Assembly: GCA_905331475.1 (NCBI GenBank) | Contig: CAJNYU010003862.1 | Location: 58,466 to 122,465, forward strand | DNA length: 64,000 nt | Direction: 5' to 3' | Source of the DNA: Rotaria socialis | Taxonomy: Eukaryota; Rotifera; Eurotatoria; Philodinida; Philodinidae | Shown here: positions 11,317 to 24,500 of the stretch, in pieces | Layout: every line of letters begins with the position of its first letter | How positions within the stretch are numbered: position 1 is the first letter of the stretch | Position numbers and translations under genes: made by a program | Notes under the pieces: generated by a model | Database searches by the model: none | The model's input: only the letters and a program-made list of their open reading frames with translations | What the model was told of the DNA's origin: nothing

Positions 11317-14300
11317 TTACTTTGATTTACTCAAGGTCATAGCATTAACGATATCTTCACCCGGGTAAACAGAAGGACAACTATTCTGAGTGTGGGCAAA
11401 CAGATCATTAAAGAGAAGCACTGGATTAGGTACATGCGAGTATCCACTAGTGAAAGTGGACAGATGAGTAGAAAAGCATTGCGTCTGATAATGATCAGTC
11501 ATTGATCCAACCTGTATTCAATAGATTGAAGTTGACAATGATAAAGAAAATAGCATGCTTACTAGTAATTCATCAGATTGCCAATTATTATTTGAGTCAA
11601 GATAGTAGCATGCAGAAGTAAAAGTTCGAAGTTCGTAGTCCGACGAGAAGTTGAATGGTTGATCGGTGATGGGTGGAGTCGATGATTTATTCGAACAGAT
11701 TTCGGTAGTGTTGAGTTCACGGAAACCAATAATAACAAATCGATGTTTAGCAGTACGATTATTATTTATGAAGTATTTATGGATACCATCATCAGATATG
11801 TCTAAAATTTGAATATAAGCCAGGAAAAAAAGAGAGCAAGGCTCACTTGAAGAGCACAATAGAGACCAATCATCAATGTTGTTAATCAGAGTGTTCAATT
11901 GAGGTTGACCATCAAACTTAAAGATCATCAAATAGTTCAGACTTCTATTACGAGGACGCATTTCGATGTGAAGAGAAACAGTCAAATTTACATTTGATTG
12001 TGTAATATTGATCAAATGAAAGTAGAACTGATGCTTAGCATCATGTATCAATGTGACATTATACAAAGCCATACGGGGTACTATCAAGTTAGGATCTCGA
12101 GGAATAAAGAATTCAATTGGATGTTCATTATCGGTATGAATAGAGATCTCCTTGCCGTGAGAATCGAGTATTGAAAGTGAAATCATTGTCGACAGACTGG
12201 TATTTACTTGACCTGGAGTAGCACTGGCTACCGCAAGTGGTTGTATCATCGACTAGAAGATTTTTTCTTAGATGTAAATGAACAGAAAATAACTCACCCA
12301 CACTGATACTGTATCACTTTCCGTTAGATTAGAACTTAATGGAATATGAATCTGAGCACTACCAAGTGGGCTGATTCGTTTATTTGATAGAGAAGAGACG
12401 AGCGTTTTTTCTAACGAAGTGAATACTGACGTTGTATTTACAGTCGTATTCTGGCCGACATTCAAATGAACGTTGAATGCAACCGCGATTGCTTCTAGGG
12501 TTTCGGCCACCTGCTTGGCTATTATATTTGCCTATTTGATCAAAAGAATAAGCACGATCATATTAGTGATATTGAAGTAATGTTACCGTTCGTTTCTGAT
12601 GATAGAAATTCCTCTCATATGATGGTTCATTCTCTTTCATAAAAATACCTATGACAAGATCAAAATAACAGAGGTTATAGAGAGAAACGCATTAATGAAA
12701 TTGATACCATTCAAATTCAAATTCAAGTACATGTCATCATCATAATCGTTCGCGGTGGCACTGGAACGATTTAAATCGAGTTCAAGTATCGCCCCCCGTT
12801 GTTGGAGAGGCACATTGACAGCCTTTTAAAATGAATCAATCAGGGGTATGAGAACAAACTTAAAGCAGTTATCTTACACTTAAAACATTCGTAGCACATT
12901 GAATCAGTTGATTACCAATCTTTTTCACGTCATCAGAACTTACCATCCTAGCCATTGATTTTAAAGTAAGTGCCATGTCACGACATTTGCTAGATGCAAG
13001 CATCTAAAACAGTTTATCTATTTTGAAGACAATTAGAGAACCTCAGATCTTACACAGGTATCTCGTGTTAGTTCATTGATTGCGTGAGTGAGAAGGGCGA
13101 TAGATGATGCTTGCAGAAGAATGTTGTTCCATGTAGTTGTTGTTAAATCGTTCATACTCTTCATGAGATATTCACGAACACTGGCATCATCGTTCAATTG
13201 TTGTATGTACTGATTGAAGGTAGATGTATTCCATGAATGCGATGAATATTTTCAAATGAACAGATTCTTCATGAACGTACAAACGATAGAGAAAGCTCAC
13301 CATAGGTATCTCTCGACTTCCTAATGGGGAAACAAAAATGCTTGCAATGTTCTGAATGCCTAATCTGATAATTTCAGTATTCATTTCGTTCAGCACTTGT
13401 GAGACTGTAGTGATTACTTGTCCAGTTAAGACCGAATTGTTTTTCGAGAGAATTTCTACCAATGGATGCTTACTAGGCACAGTGGAAGATATTTTGATGG
13501 CTTTAATGAATGAATCAATATTAGTTCTAGTCAGCACCACGGACACAGCTGATATGTTAGCTTCAGTCACGGAATTGAGCTGATCTCGAATTTGAACAAT
13601 CACATTCACTAATGATGCATTACCAGAACCGACGGGCAATAGAAGTTCAAATACTGAACTTATTGTGGAACCAAGTATGACACGTTGTTCAACATGTGTT
13701 GTCCAGGCTAAAACCATCAAAGATAGGAATGCTTCTATTTGAGTACGTACTATAGATGACCTCTAGCATCGATAGTTAGAAAAATTACGAAGCCATACGT
13801 ACCGTAGAATGAGTAGTCTTTGATACCATCTTGATCTGTCCAGTTTTTGCATATTACGGTGAATTTAGTTGTTATTGTACCGTTCGAAGGAGTAATTGAA
13901 CAGATGCCAGATTTAGGTGGCTGATTGATTTCAAAATGAAGCGCACTCGAACTTTTCTCCGTCATAGACATATACACAACTTCGAAACGCCAAAATTTTA
14001 TGTTACGATATGTTAGGAACAATTCGTTAGTAGCTGTAAAATGACTTCTATTTGCACCTGAAAGAATAAATGAATGTAATATTATTAATAAGATTGGTAA
14101 ACTCACCAAAGAACCAAATGTCACGATAGTCATCCATCTCTGTGAACAAACTCCAGTTTTGTGTGTCCGATGATGAATTCATCATTCCAAGATAGACATT
14201 CCATGTAATATTGTTTTGCAATCCTGTTTGGTTCACCAGAGATGAGAAAAGAGCTAGCTCTGTATTTGGATTAATGTATTGGAATTCACCCTTGCGTGAA

Positions 14301-15529
14301 CACATTGTTGCGATGACACACCCAACTGCGACTTTTTGAGAACGAGCATTTTCTACTTTCACAAGAAGATAACCGCTAGCTTGCAAATAGGGATTTGCAC
14401 GGTGAGTCATATTCACCATGAACTGATATGTTCGATTGGCTACTAGTGAATTAGCCATAATGGTCACTGACGATCTCGATTCAGTTGAACTGAATTGACC
14501 CGCGAAGCACGAGCAGTTGGGGGAACTGATCTCGTCATTATCGTTCATCAACACAGATGATCCAGCGATCACTGACACACCATGGATTCGACAGTAATGC
14601 GTATAATTCCATTTCTATTAATACAATTGTGATTCTTACATATATATGCTTGCACTCAATTTGCGCTGCAAAAGTGTCTATTGCTAGACCATGATTGATT
14701 TCATTCTACTTACGAGAAAAACTCAAAGAATACAAGCCATGAATATACCATTCATGTAGACTCCTATGAATAATTAGTTGTTTTTGTAGAAAATCATTCA
14801 GTGACCCTCAATCGAAATTCTCGAGTGCTCTCTCTCATAATTTGCATTGACTCAAAATTAGGTAAACATGCTATATTCCGATTGGATCCTGATTAATTTT
14901 TGTTGGTACTATATTTAAGTTATAAATCAAATTAATTTTCCTAACCTCCATCCATATCGAGAAAACTAAAATATATTTTATGGATGTATTTCGTAGTCTG
15001 CTTCCGTGAAAGCTGAGTCAGATTATTGACAGAATTCAAGTAAAAAAATGTTATTTACACGGACTTACGATTGAATTAAATTCCTTTTCATCGGGATCCT
15101 CAGAGAATCTGCCTGGATCAAGTGTAAGATATTGTTGGGGATCGTGAGTAATCATTGATGTTCCATTCGAAACAAGATTAGCCATAATACCAGTCGGAAT
15201 GATCTCTATGTATCCTACTGCTGATGCAGTCACAATAGGAATGTTGACTGACGATACCGTCAATTTTACTTCATAAATACCATATTCCAACTTTTTTGCT
15301 GGAATGTGAATTTCACTCAATGTAGTAATAATAGGACGATTTAGTGATATTGAAGAAGAGCAGTTTGTAGTGCAATTGGTAATCGCCCACTGCGAAACTG
15401 CTTCTATTGAGTTCATACAGAAAAGTTCAATATAGGCACTGATATAGAATTCATCATTTCGACGAGCTTTGATAGGAAGTTCCAAAGAATTTGGTGCCAT
15501 AGCAAGCCTGACGCTCGGAGGCGAGCAAC
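11317..15529 (-). CDS. REJ domain plus GAIN/GPS region, polycystin-1-like
   Basis: Minus-strand exons 15069-15529, about 14109-14617, about 13800-14057, about 13187-13755, then several small exons to 11518-12252 and a last exon ending at 11317. REJ hallmarks are visible: DPGRFSEDPDEKEFN at the end of the first exon, continuing KWNYTHYCRI across a phase-0 intron; then PPKSGICSITPSNGT and CKNWTDQDGIKDYSFY, which closely follow the polycystin-1/sea-urchin REJ pattern. Near the C-terminus YYLDSNNNWQSDEL followed by QCFSTHLSTFTSG is a GPS motif with the H-L-S cleavage triad, so autoproteolysis is plausible. After the GPS only about 40 residues remain before a stop; no 11-TM/PLAT part is seen. Introns here are very short, about 50 nt at 13.8 kb. 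In the family these proteins are adhesion or sensory receptors; a detached extracellular version would be unusual. Confidence 0.8.
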
Positions 15530-18500
15530 CTGCAAAAAATGCTTAGACAGTAAGTATGAATGCTCATTTTGTTTTCAGTAAGAAATTTTTCCAATAGGCA
15601 CCAAAGATTAAGAAACAGAAATTTCCTTAAACTGTCCTAACTGCTAAACTTAAAAAATATGAATAGATACAGTAACTTTCACTCTCATATTTCTTTTAAT
15701 AAAGAACCGTATGAAAATAAGTATGTAAATATGAACACTGTTACAGAAAATGCTTCGTAATTTCGGTTGACAGTGTCTAATAATGATTCAAACGAGTGTT
15801 ATTTTAGCATTTAGGAAATTGTAGGGGAATTCAATTCCTATGTCCCAGTTCTTCGAAGTCTCTCTTTATTTGTAACGATCGGAGTTATTTGACAATGACA
15901 ACCAAAATAACTTTCAACAAGACTCACATGTATAATTTGATAATGAAGATCGACAAGTACCATTATTCAAGCATGTGAAATTGTCACAGAAGTTTACCAT
16001 GAATTCGCAATGAACACCTTGCCAACCAGATAGGCATGTGCAAACAAACAATGAGTCTGATGTTTCCTTGCATGTACCTAAAAGAAATTACATTCGAGTA
16101 CTGTATTGAAAATCAAACAAGAAGGTTTATGTACTTACCATTGTTCAGGCAAGTGTATGGTTTACAAGGTCGATGATCAAATTCACAATGAGTCCCATTG
16201 AAACCACGTGAACATAAACAGACGTAACAATCATTGCCAGTTTGCGTATTTCTACATGTTCCATCGTTTTGACACGGTTTAAGCAAGTCGCATGAACTAT
16301 TCGAAGTGTTGCAAATGATACTAGTGGCTGTTGAATCTGAAAAATTGCTTTGTTTAAAGAATATTGATGCTTTCTTTTTTAAAGAGGACAGAAAACAGGA
16401 ATGAAATGAAAGAAAACCTTCGTATAAGTTAACTAACTGATATTTTATGGAAATCTATCTCAGTATAGGATTTCAAAGTGAATACAAATGAATAAAGAAC
16501 ATATGTTTATTATACATGAGTTTTCAGTTGAAACAATTAGTTTATTTGTGACTCTGTTCGTTATTTATGTGAAACGACAGGTAGCTTTAATGCATCTGTT
16601 TTAGCTAAAAGAATTATGACTTGAAAACGCATTTTTTTTAAACTGATTTATATGAATGTAGCATAATCGCTACAGCCAAAAAACGTTCTCTGCAAAGCTT
16701 GTTCTGTAATGAAATGAACAGGTGTCGAAGATACCACAGATCTTCTTCGTGGGTCTTTGAAAAATAGTAAAACAAGACAAAACTTTCGTTCAAAAATATG
16801 AAGAAATCTCTGAAGAACTGATTTGATATAGAGATGATTGATAACAGACCTTTATGAAAATTTCATCATTTTATGTTGTTTGTTGGATGGAATACATTCT
16901 GTAATAGTTCTATTATTTAAATAGTTCATTTTTTTAATATGAGCTGAAACGACCTACATTTTTGAATTTACTCATCATAAAGGAATATCAGTTCAAACAA
17001 AGTGCTGACAGAGTCGAGGCTAAGCAAACGATACATATCTGTTTCATTGAAAAAAACAGAATCCGAACTGTCTCTAATACATTTCAGTGCTTATGTTAAA
17101 AAACAAAACGCTACAAGTCAATCCTTCTTGGTGATTTCAAAAAAGATAGTAATACAAGTGGCATGAGAAACGGAAGATCGAATATGTAAATAACTTGATT
17201 ATCTAAATCATACTTAGGTAAAATGAAATAAGTATAAAAAAAGAATCTTTGAGACTATCTACGCTAACAACTGTCTTCAAAACTCGAAGGAAGAATTACC
17301 ATTAGAGCTACAAGAAAAACGATGATAAAACTATTTTTTCAAATTAATTTAATTATAACCTATATTTGACGTAAACTTATTTGAAACAATAGTTTCTTTG
17401 TTCTAAACTTTTACTGATAGAGCTATGTTTGATAATAAAAAATCTAATAATATCAAGATACAATCTGTAAAAACTGGAATATATTCATACACTTGAGGTA
17501 TTTATTATTGTTCTTTAAATTTTATTAAGTACTACTGTAACAAGCCAATATAACGATACGACTTTTAGGTTTATTTTCACTTTTAAAAATGAGCCAATAA
17601 AGTGGTCACTCAACTTCTTCACTTGCTAATTTTATATTAATTTTGACGAATAATTTTACTTGAGGCTGAGTTATCGAATTGACAATAGTCACATTTAAAA
17701 TAAAAGATAAGAAACAAAAGTTTTAGAGCTGCGTATAACACAATTCGTATTTCATTTTTAGTAAAATTTGAATTCGTACATTGAAATTTCAAGGAAACAA
17801 TGAGTTAGAATCGAAACTTTGAATGCATCTTAAAATTAAGGACAGATTTCTCTGACATAGAAATCTCCGTTTGATGTCATATTTACTACAAATTTAGGCT
17901 CGATAATACTAGAGTAGACTATCTAAACTAGCGAGAGCATGTGGTCCTCTGAAGTCATATATCATGACTGTACTTTTTGACAAGTTTTAAGTTAATTTGA
18001 TGGAAAACAATTCAACTCATGATTGTTCAGATAGTAAATTTTTGAAAAATAAGTCGTCCGATAGAGAGTTATCAGCAAAGACAAGCCAAGAGTCTCATAA
18101 AAAAAGAATATTCTTTTTCTGTAATATTTCTACGATGTTTCGATCTAGCCATTGAACTCATCTAAAAGCAAAACTTCAATTTAAATTACGGTTATCTATT
18201 TTCTCAACAAAAAACATCAAAATGGTTGAGGTTTCTATAAAAAAAAAGATGCTTTTAAGAATATAAATGTTAACTTCTGGCTAACTCATAACCACACAAA
18301 GTCTAGCTCACTAGAGACATCAACTCTTTTCTAAATTTTTTCATCAAATAATCACTGACACAACATTTTAGCGGATTACAATTTTGTATTTTTCAATCGA
18401 AAACGGTCACGACGAAGCGTTTGATTAACAACAGTGCGCAATAAATCGAACGATATGATAAAATTTAACAAATATAGCTTTTTCTACAATGCTCACCTCT

Positions 18501-21500
18501 TTCAGAAGTATTGGACGAAGTAGTTGATGATGTTGAAGCTGTAGTAGTAGTAGTAGTAGTAGTTGTTGCTGCTGCTGTGGTTGATTGTATCGTTGTTGCT
18601 AATGTTGTGCTTGCTTTTGTTGTTGTTTCTGCTGCTTCTGCTGTTGTTATTTCTTGTGAGGTTGGTGCTTCTGTTGTTACTTGTATTGTTAGTGCTTCTG
18701 TTACTACTTGTGTTGTTGGTGCCTCTGTTGTTGTTGAATCTTATATTAAAAAAAACATTTGCAATACCTATAATCGAATCGTTGGTGATTGTCTTTACTA
18801 AGCATTTAGATGAGATCAAATATATCCTAGCCTAGACATTATTACAGGTCGATATAAATCATCCTCGATGAGATGAGACTAGCAGCATTGCCCTGGTTTC
18901 TATTGATGTTCCATAATTTTCAATATTTCTAACTGTTAGTCTAGATTACTTACTTCTTTCAAGACATGCATTTTACTCTAATCAAATCATATATGGAAAA
19001 TTAAAGTCCTGCAGAAAACCTAATGTGAATTTGAATAATTAAATCAGACAATGCTTTTCTCTACAATGCTACAAATTTACGGCCCATATAGTTCACACCC
19101 GAGCCGTGACAATGTCTGAAATTGACATTTACTCTAATAATATTGCCTTAAAATAATCTTTTCAATTAGAATTACCACAGGAATTTGTTGCCAAAGTGAA
19201 CTTTTGTATTCGATGGTTGCATTCATCCGCGACAAATAGGTTTCCACGACTGTCGAAACGAACAGCATATGATTTGTTTAACTTTTCGGATGGACTAGTT
19301 GAATTTCTATTGCAACCAACTACACAATGATAAGCATCGTGGATTACTCGAATGATGCGAGAGTTATCGTTGCCAGCTATGAATAAGTTACCATCCAAAT
19401 CAAGTATGATATCTGTAGGATTATTTAACATTAGATCGTTTGGAGTTCCATTTCCTGCTATTGTTGCTCCAATATTTTCTCCTAGTTGAAAACGTTGGAT
19501 TCTATTGTTTCCACTGTCAGCGACATACAAGGTGAAATTATTGTCAACAAATATTCCCCATGGTCCGGAAAACTGCTCCAAGCCTGATCCACTGGTGCCT
19601 GTTCCAGCTACATTCACTATTTTACTCATTTTGCCGTTGAGTGACATCTTAACAACTCTATTTTTCTCTTTCATAGAACAATAGAGACTATTGCTTTGGT
19701 CGATAAATAGTCCAAAACAGTTTCCTGGGAAATATGCTACAGAGACACTAGTGTTTGTATTCTTCGCCCATTGTACTATTCGACCCGATTCGGTTCCATT
19801 CTCCAAATAGATCTCACCTTCAATGCTGACAATAATACCAGTATAATTAGCTAGTAGAAAATTTGTGGGTGACAATAGATTGGTACTGTTTTTGAACAAT
19901 GTTAATATTTGACTGCGATCCTGTGCAACGGCGTATAAAGTATCATTAGAATCGACGAAAATGCCTCGAGCGTGATTACCAATTAATGATTGGTCGAAAA
20001 CAGTGATGCCATCTACATTCCATGTTGCATTTGGACAGAATTTTGGGCGATTGTATGTAACTACATAGAATAAAAGCATCATTATTCAAAGACTAGGCAA
20101 GTCAATGACTCTAAAAATGCTAGCGTAGATAGTTGACCGTATGATCCATTCGATCCACTTAGATCTCGCTTCAAACAGTCTATTATTTGGCAATGCACAA
20201 AAAAGAAAGGCTAAAATGATATTCATGCCCTTGCAAAGCACCTAGAGTGACTTGCTTTCCTTACTAAAGCAAATACATGAACTCAACAGCAATGGTTATA
20301 AAACAAAAACAGAACTTCTTTTTTCTAGTTATGGAAATTTTAAGAAAGAGTTCGTGTTACTCCTAAACGATCATTAGTATTTCAACGTTCGTTAAGAACT
20401 TGGATGATGTCCAGATACTTTAAATTGATATGCTAAAAATGAATTTCTCATTGAACAGTGTTTCTATTTCTGTATCAATGCTTATTTATGAAAAAACGGT
20501 TGGAATATGAAATAAAAATTATTTGAATACGAGAAGCATTTGATTAATTAAATTTACCACAAGCGTTTCTTGCCAAACGAAACTTTTGAATTCGGCGATT
20601 ATCTCCATCGAGGACAAATATATCCCCATATGTATCAAAAGCAAGAGCAAATGGTAGATTGAATTGATCACTTTCAGCGCCGTTAGCACCCGAACAACCA
20701 ATAATACAATACAGTCCATTCGATCCGAAACGAACGATGCGATGATTGCCTTGATCTACGATAAATAAATTGCCATCAGCATCCACCTTGATGTCTGTTG
20801 GACCATTTAATAATGAACCATCCACAAGCGTCCTTCCACTCAATTCTCCATACTCAAAAAGTTGAATTCTATTATTACCATAATCTGCGACGTATAGATT
20901 CAATTTAATGTCCACAAAAATGCCACTCGGTTGATTAAGCATATTTGGAGCTGATCCATTAGCTCCATTACCAGCAACTGTTGTTGTTGACGTGTTACTA
21001 TCACAACATAGTGAACGCTTGACAATTCGATGCTGATCTCGAAGAGAACAGTACAAGTTTTTGTCTCTATCAACAAATAATCCAAAACAGCTCCCATTGA
21101 CATACATTACGGGCACACTACTGTTGGAGCTCTTCGAACATTTATCAACACGACCAGTGAGTTCTCCATTGTCCAGATAAATATCTCCATCGTTTGTAAC
21201 AAAAATACCTTTGGAAGCATTTAAATTTTCAGGTTTGATTATCATCGGTTCTGTTTTTCGTTCGTACCAAATTTGAACGCTATTAGTCTCTTGATCATTT
21301 ACATAGATGGCATTATCAGTATCGATGAACATTCCAATAGTGCTAAGTCCAATCATTGTATCATTTGCAACAGTGGTTCCATTTGCTTCCCATGAAACAA
21401 CTGGACAAAATTTGGGTTGATTGAATGAAAGTACTAAAAGCATTGATTATAATTAAAAGATGCTGCAAAGAAAATCTGTATACATAATCACGATTCATTT

Positions 21501-24500
21501 TACTACAAATGACTGTATTATTCAGATTCAGATAAACGATAGGCTCATTTGTTTCCTTTTTGCTCATAACCATGTAACGAGTGAGCTATACTGGCCTCTA
21601 CAAAGACCCGTGCAAAGATATAAGCACATGCAGCAGATTCTGTCTTCAGCAAACTGGGTGTAATCATTCTCTAGTATAAACTGCAGTCAAATTCTAGATG
21701 AAACCAATCGTTTTCTGTGACGCACACCAAAAACTGGAACCATGATAATAAAGTATAATCAATTTAAATTTTTTTCGTGTTTTTCGTCGACTTGGAAAAA
21801 CTCTCGGTTATTTCTTACCATTTCGACAACTAATAATATAGCTACAGCTTACTGTATGATAATTAAAGTTTAACATACGGATATGGCTAATACTGATATG
21901 TGTTTATTTCAGTTTTCAAAATTAGAATTATTCAAGAAAGATCAAATTCGTTCATTCAAAAGCATCTTCTCCAACCAAAATTAATGCTCTCGGACCACTG
22001 AACTAATATATTTTTGTTTATTTCTACCATCACCTTTGAAACACCAGTAACTAAAGAAATCTGAATATTCATTATACAGTTTATGGATTAAACGATAATT
22101 TGTAAATCAAACATTTATTATTATATTGCAGTGTCAACCAGAAAAAAAAATTGTCGGCAGAACGGAACAATAATATTCCAATTTGTGTATCATAAAATGA
22201 TTTTGTTTCTCAAATGATGATTCTTGATTACAAAATTCGTGTAGACAGTATCATTATTAGAATAGTTACTAATGAATAGGGTAGAGCTTCCTTAGACTTG
22301 AAACATATTCGAAATACACTCGTAAAATACGAAGCCAAAAATCGCATGTTTAAAAGAAATACTTTTAGTAACTTTGATTTTCTTGGAGAAAATTCTTTTT
22401 CAATATTGCAACGATATGTGAGTCTAAGACTAATAAATTTTACTCATAACTCTCTTGAATGTATCTATCAAAATTTCATTAAGCGTTCGCTAACATTGTT
22501 TTCTTATTTTGAAGAGAATGAAGTTGAATTCTGTTTAAATGCTTTTAAATACCAAGTACGCGTCTGTATTTCTAGTATTTATGAATGGACTTGGACTAAT
22601 GAAGGAAGTGTCTACAAGATGTTACTTCATCATTGAGCAATATGCCCAGCCCTGTAGTGATTACAATAATAATCAATGATGTTGAAGTAATCCATACTCG
22701 ATGATTCATTCTCCTAAAAATATCTAAGGTAGAAAAAAAAGGAAAAAATATAGAACGATCGAATTTTGAGTTAGACTATGTGAATGTCTAAGGGACCGTC
22801 ATATCCAATTGGAAAAAACGATAAATTTACTAACCTGGATAACAAAACCCAGTTTGGTTAGCTGAAGAAACCCGTAATTGTATATCATCAATGGCAAGAT
22901 CATTTCCCGGGTGTCCACCAACGTTTGAAATCATCAATAGTACGACTGAACTACTTGTCGCTACAAACGAGAGCCCATGCTTTGACCAAGTCATATGCTG
23001 ATATACAGGTATATCGCCTGTACTTTTTTGTGCAATCAAATCACCCTTTTTATGCACCGCTCGCACTTCAAAACGAATATTCGGTTCTGTCACGGAAATC
23101 CGCCGCATTTTTCTCATAATATTGGTGAAATAAGCAGAAAATTCATAATCTACACCAACGCAAAGAGTTTTTATTTTGTAATTGAAAATCGTATCGTTTA
23201 CATTTCCCACACCGGCAAGATACATGTAGCCATCTGTGTCATTTGTTGTATGATCTTTCGCTGCATCGTGCCACTTAAAGAAAAAGGAAGAAGGAACTGA
23301 ATTCACAAACGCGTAAGCACCGGGGTTAAAATTTGACCACGATTCTTTTTTGAGATCTGTTTTAAAGTTAAAATCAGAAGCAGTTTTACTATAAAATCGA
23401 TCGGAACCAGAACCAAACGTTATAAAGAAAAGCGATTCATAAGTGTTATTATCATGTTTTGAGCATACATCATCAGATTCTATGAAACAAATACAAACAG
23501 TCAAAGCTCAAAAGAAATTCACACATACGAATTTTACAAGACAAGCCAATAAAATCATTGGAACACTCGCAGTAGTCTTCGTCATTATTCTTGCAATCAA
23601 AAATACTAGAAGCTAAAATGGCAAAATAAAGGTTAAATCTAGTGCGTGTACGTCAACAGAAACAAACTAAGAAATCCACCCATTCAGTAAAGAAAATATT
23701 AGGATGACACAGAAGAAGTAGTGGTTATCTTTAACGACTTGATGATTCTGTTTATTGAAATTAATAAAGCGATAGAATCTCGGTTATCATTTTACATAAT
23801 GTTTGGGGGTTGAAATCAGTGTTTACTAAATTTTAGAGACAAAGTCTGCCTTTTCCCCACGTACAGAATGAATCTCAACTGCTTATTTCTGTGTGATATT
23901 TCCTTCGACATACACCTCTGTTTAAAATAGTTCACTAAAGTGCTGATCGCTGGCAAGCGTAATTAAGGTGATTTCAATTATTTTTCTTATCTTTCTCCAA
24001 TATTTAAAACATTGATTGTGACTACTTTTCTAATGGTCACTGGTTAAATCATATAATAGAGAAGTTCATTTATGATTAAAATAACAGGCGATGCTATGGA
24101 TAGCATTATTTTCTATTCATAGTTCTTCCGACTTCGTTAATACTAAGAATACCATATACGAGTTTTTTATTCAGTAAGCTGATACTATACTTGATTAAAT
24201 AGAGGAAAATGAAGCTATGAATTTGCGGAATCTGCTTAATTGTTTGCTTTGCAAACGAATCTTTTTGAGTTTATATGGAATTATTCAAAATGATAAACAA
24301 ATAAATATTTCACTTCAAACTTTTTCTCTGCAGGATGTCTTGAAAGTCATGAGTATCTAACAAATATAGATAATAATACTCGTTATGAATTTGAATTAAA
24401 ACCATTTTTTTCTTTGTGCACAAAGTTTCGATGCGTCAAGGCTCAGTTCATCAACTGTGAAGGAAAAGTAACATTTGTGGCGAAAATTTAAAAATCTAAT

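Noticed and set aside
18511..18835. Val/Ala-, Leu- and Asn/Ser-rich frames on both strands
   Set aside because: They are other-frame readings of the trinucleotide-repeat Thr-rich exon on the minus strand, which has matching splice sites and phase.
22298..22636. 112-codon plus-strand frame
   Set aside because: No motif, lies in an intron of the minus-strand gene, composition ordinary for AT-rich chance frames.
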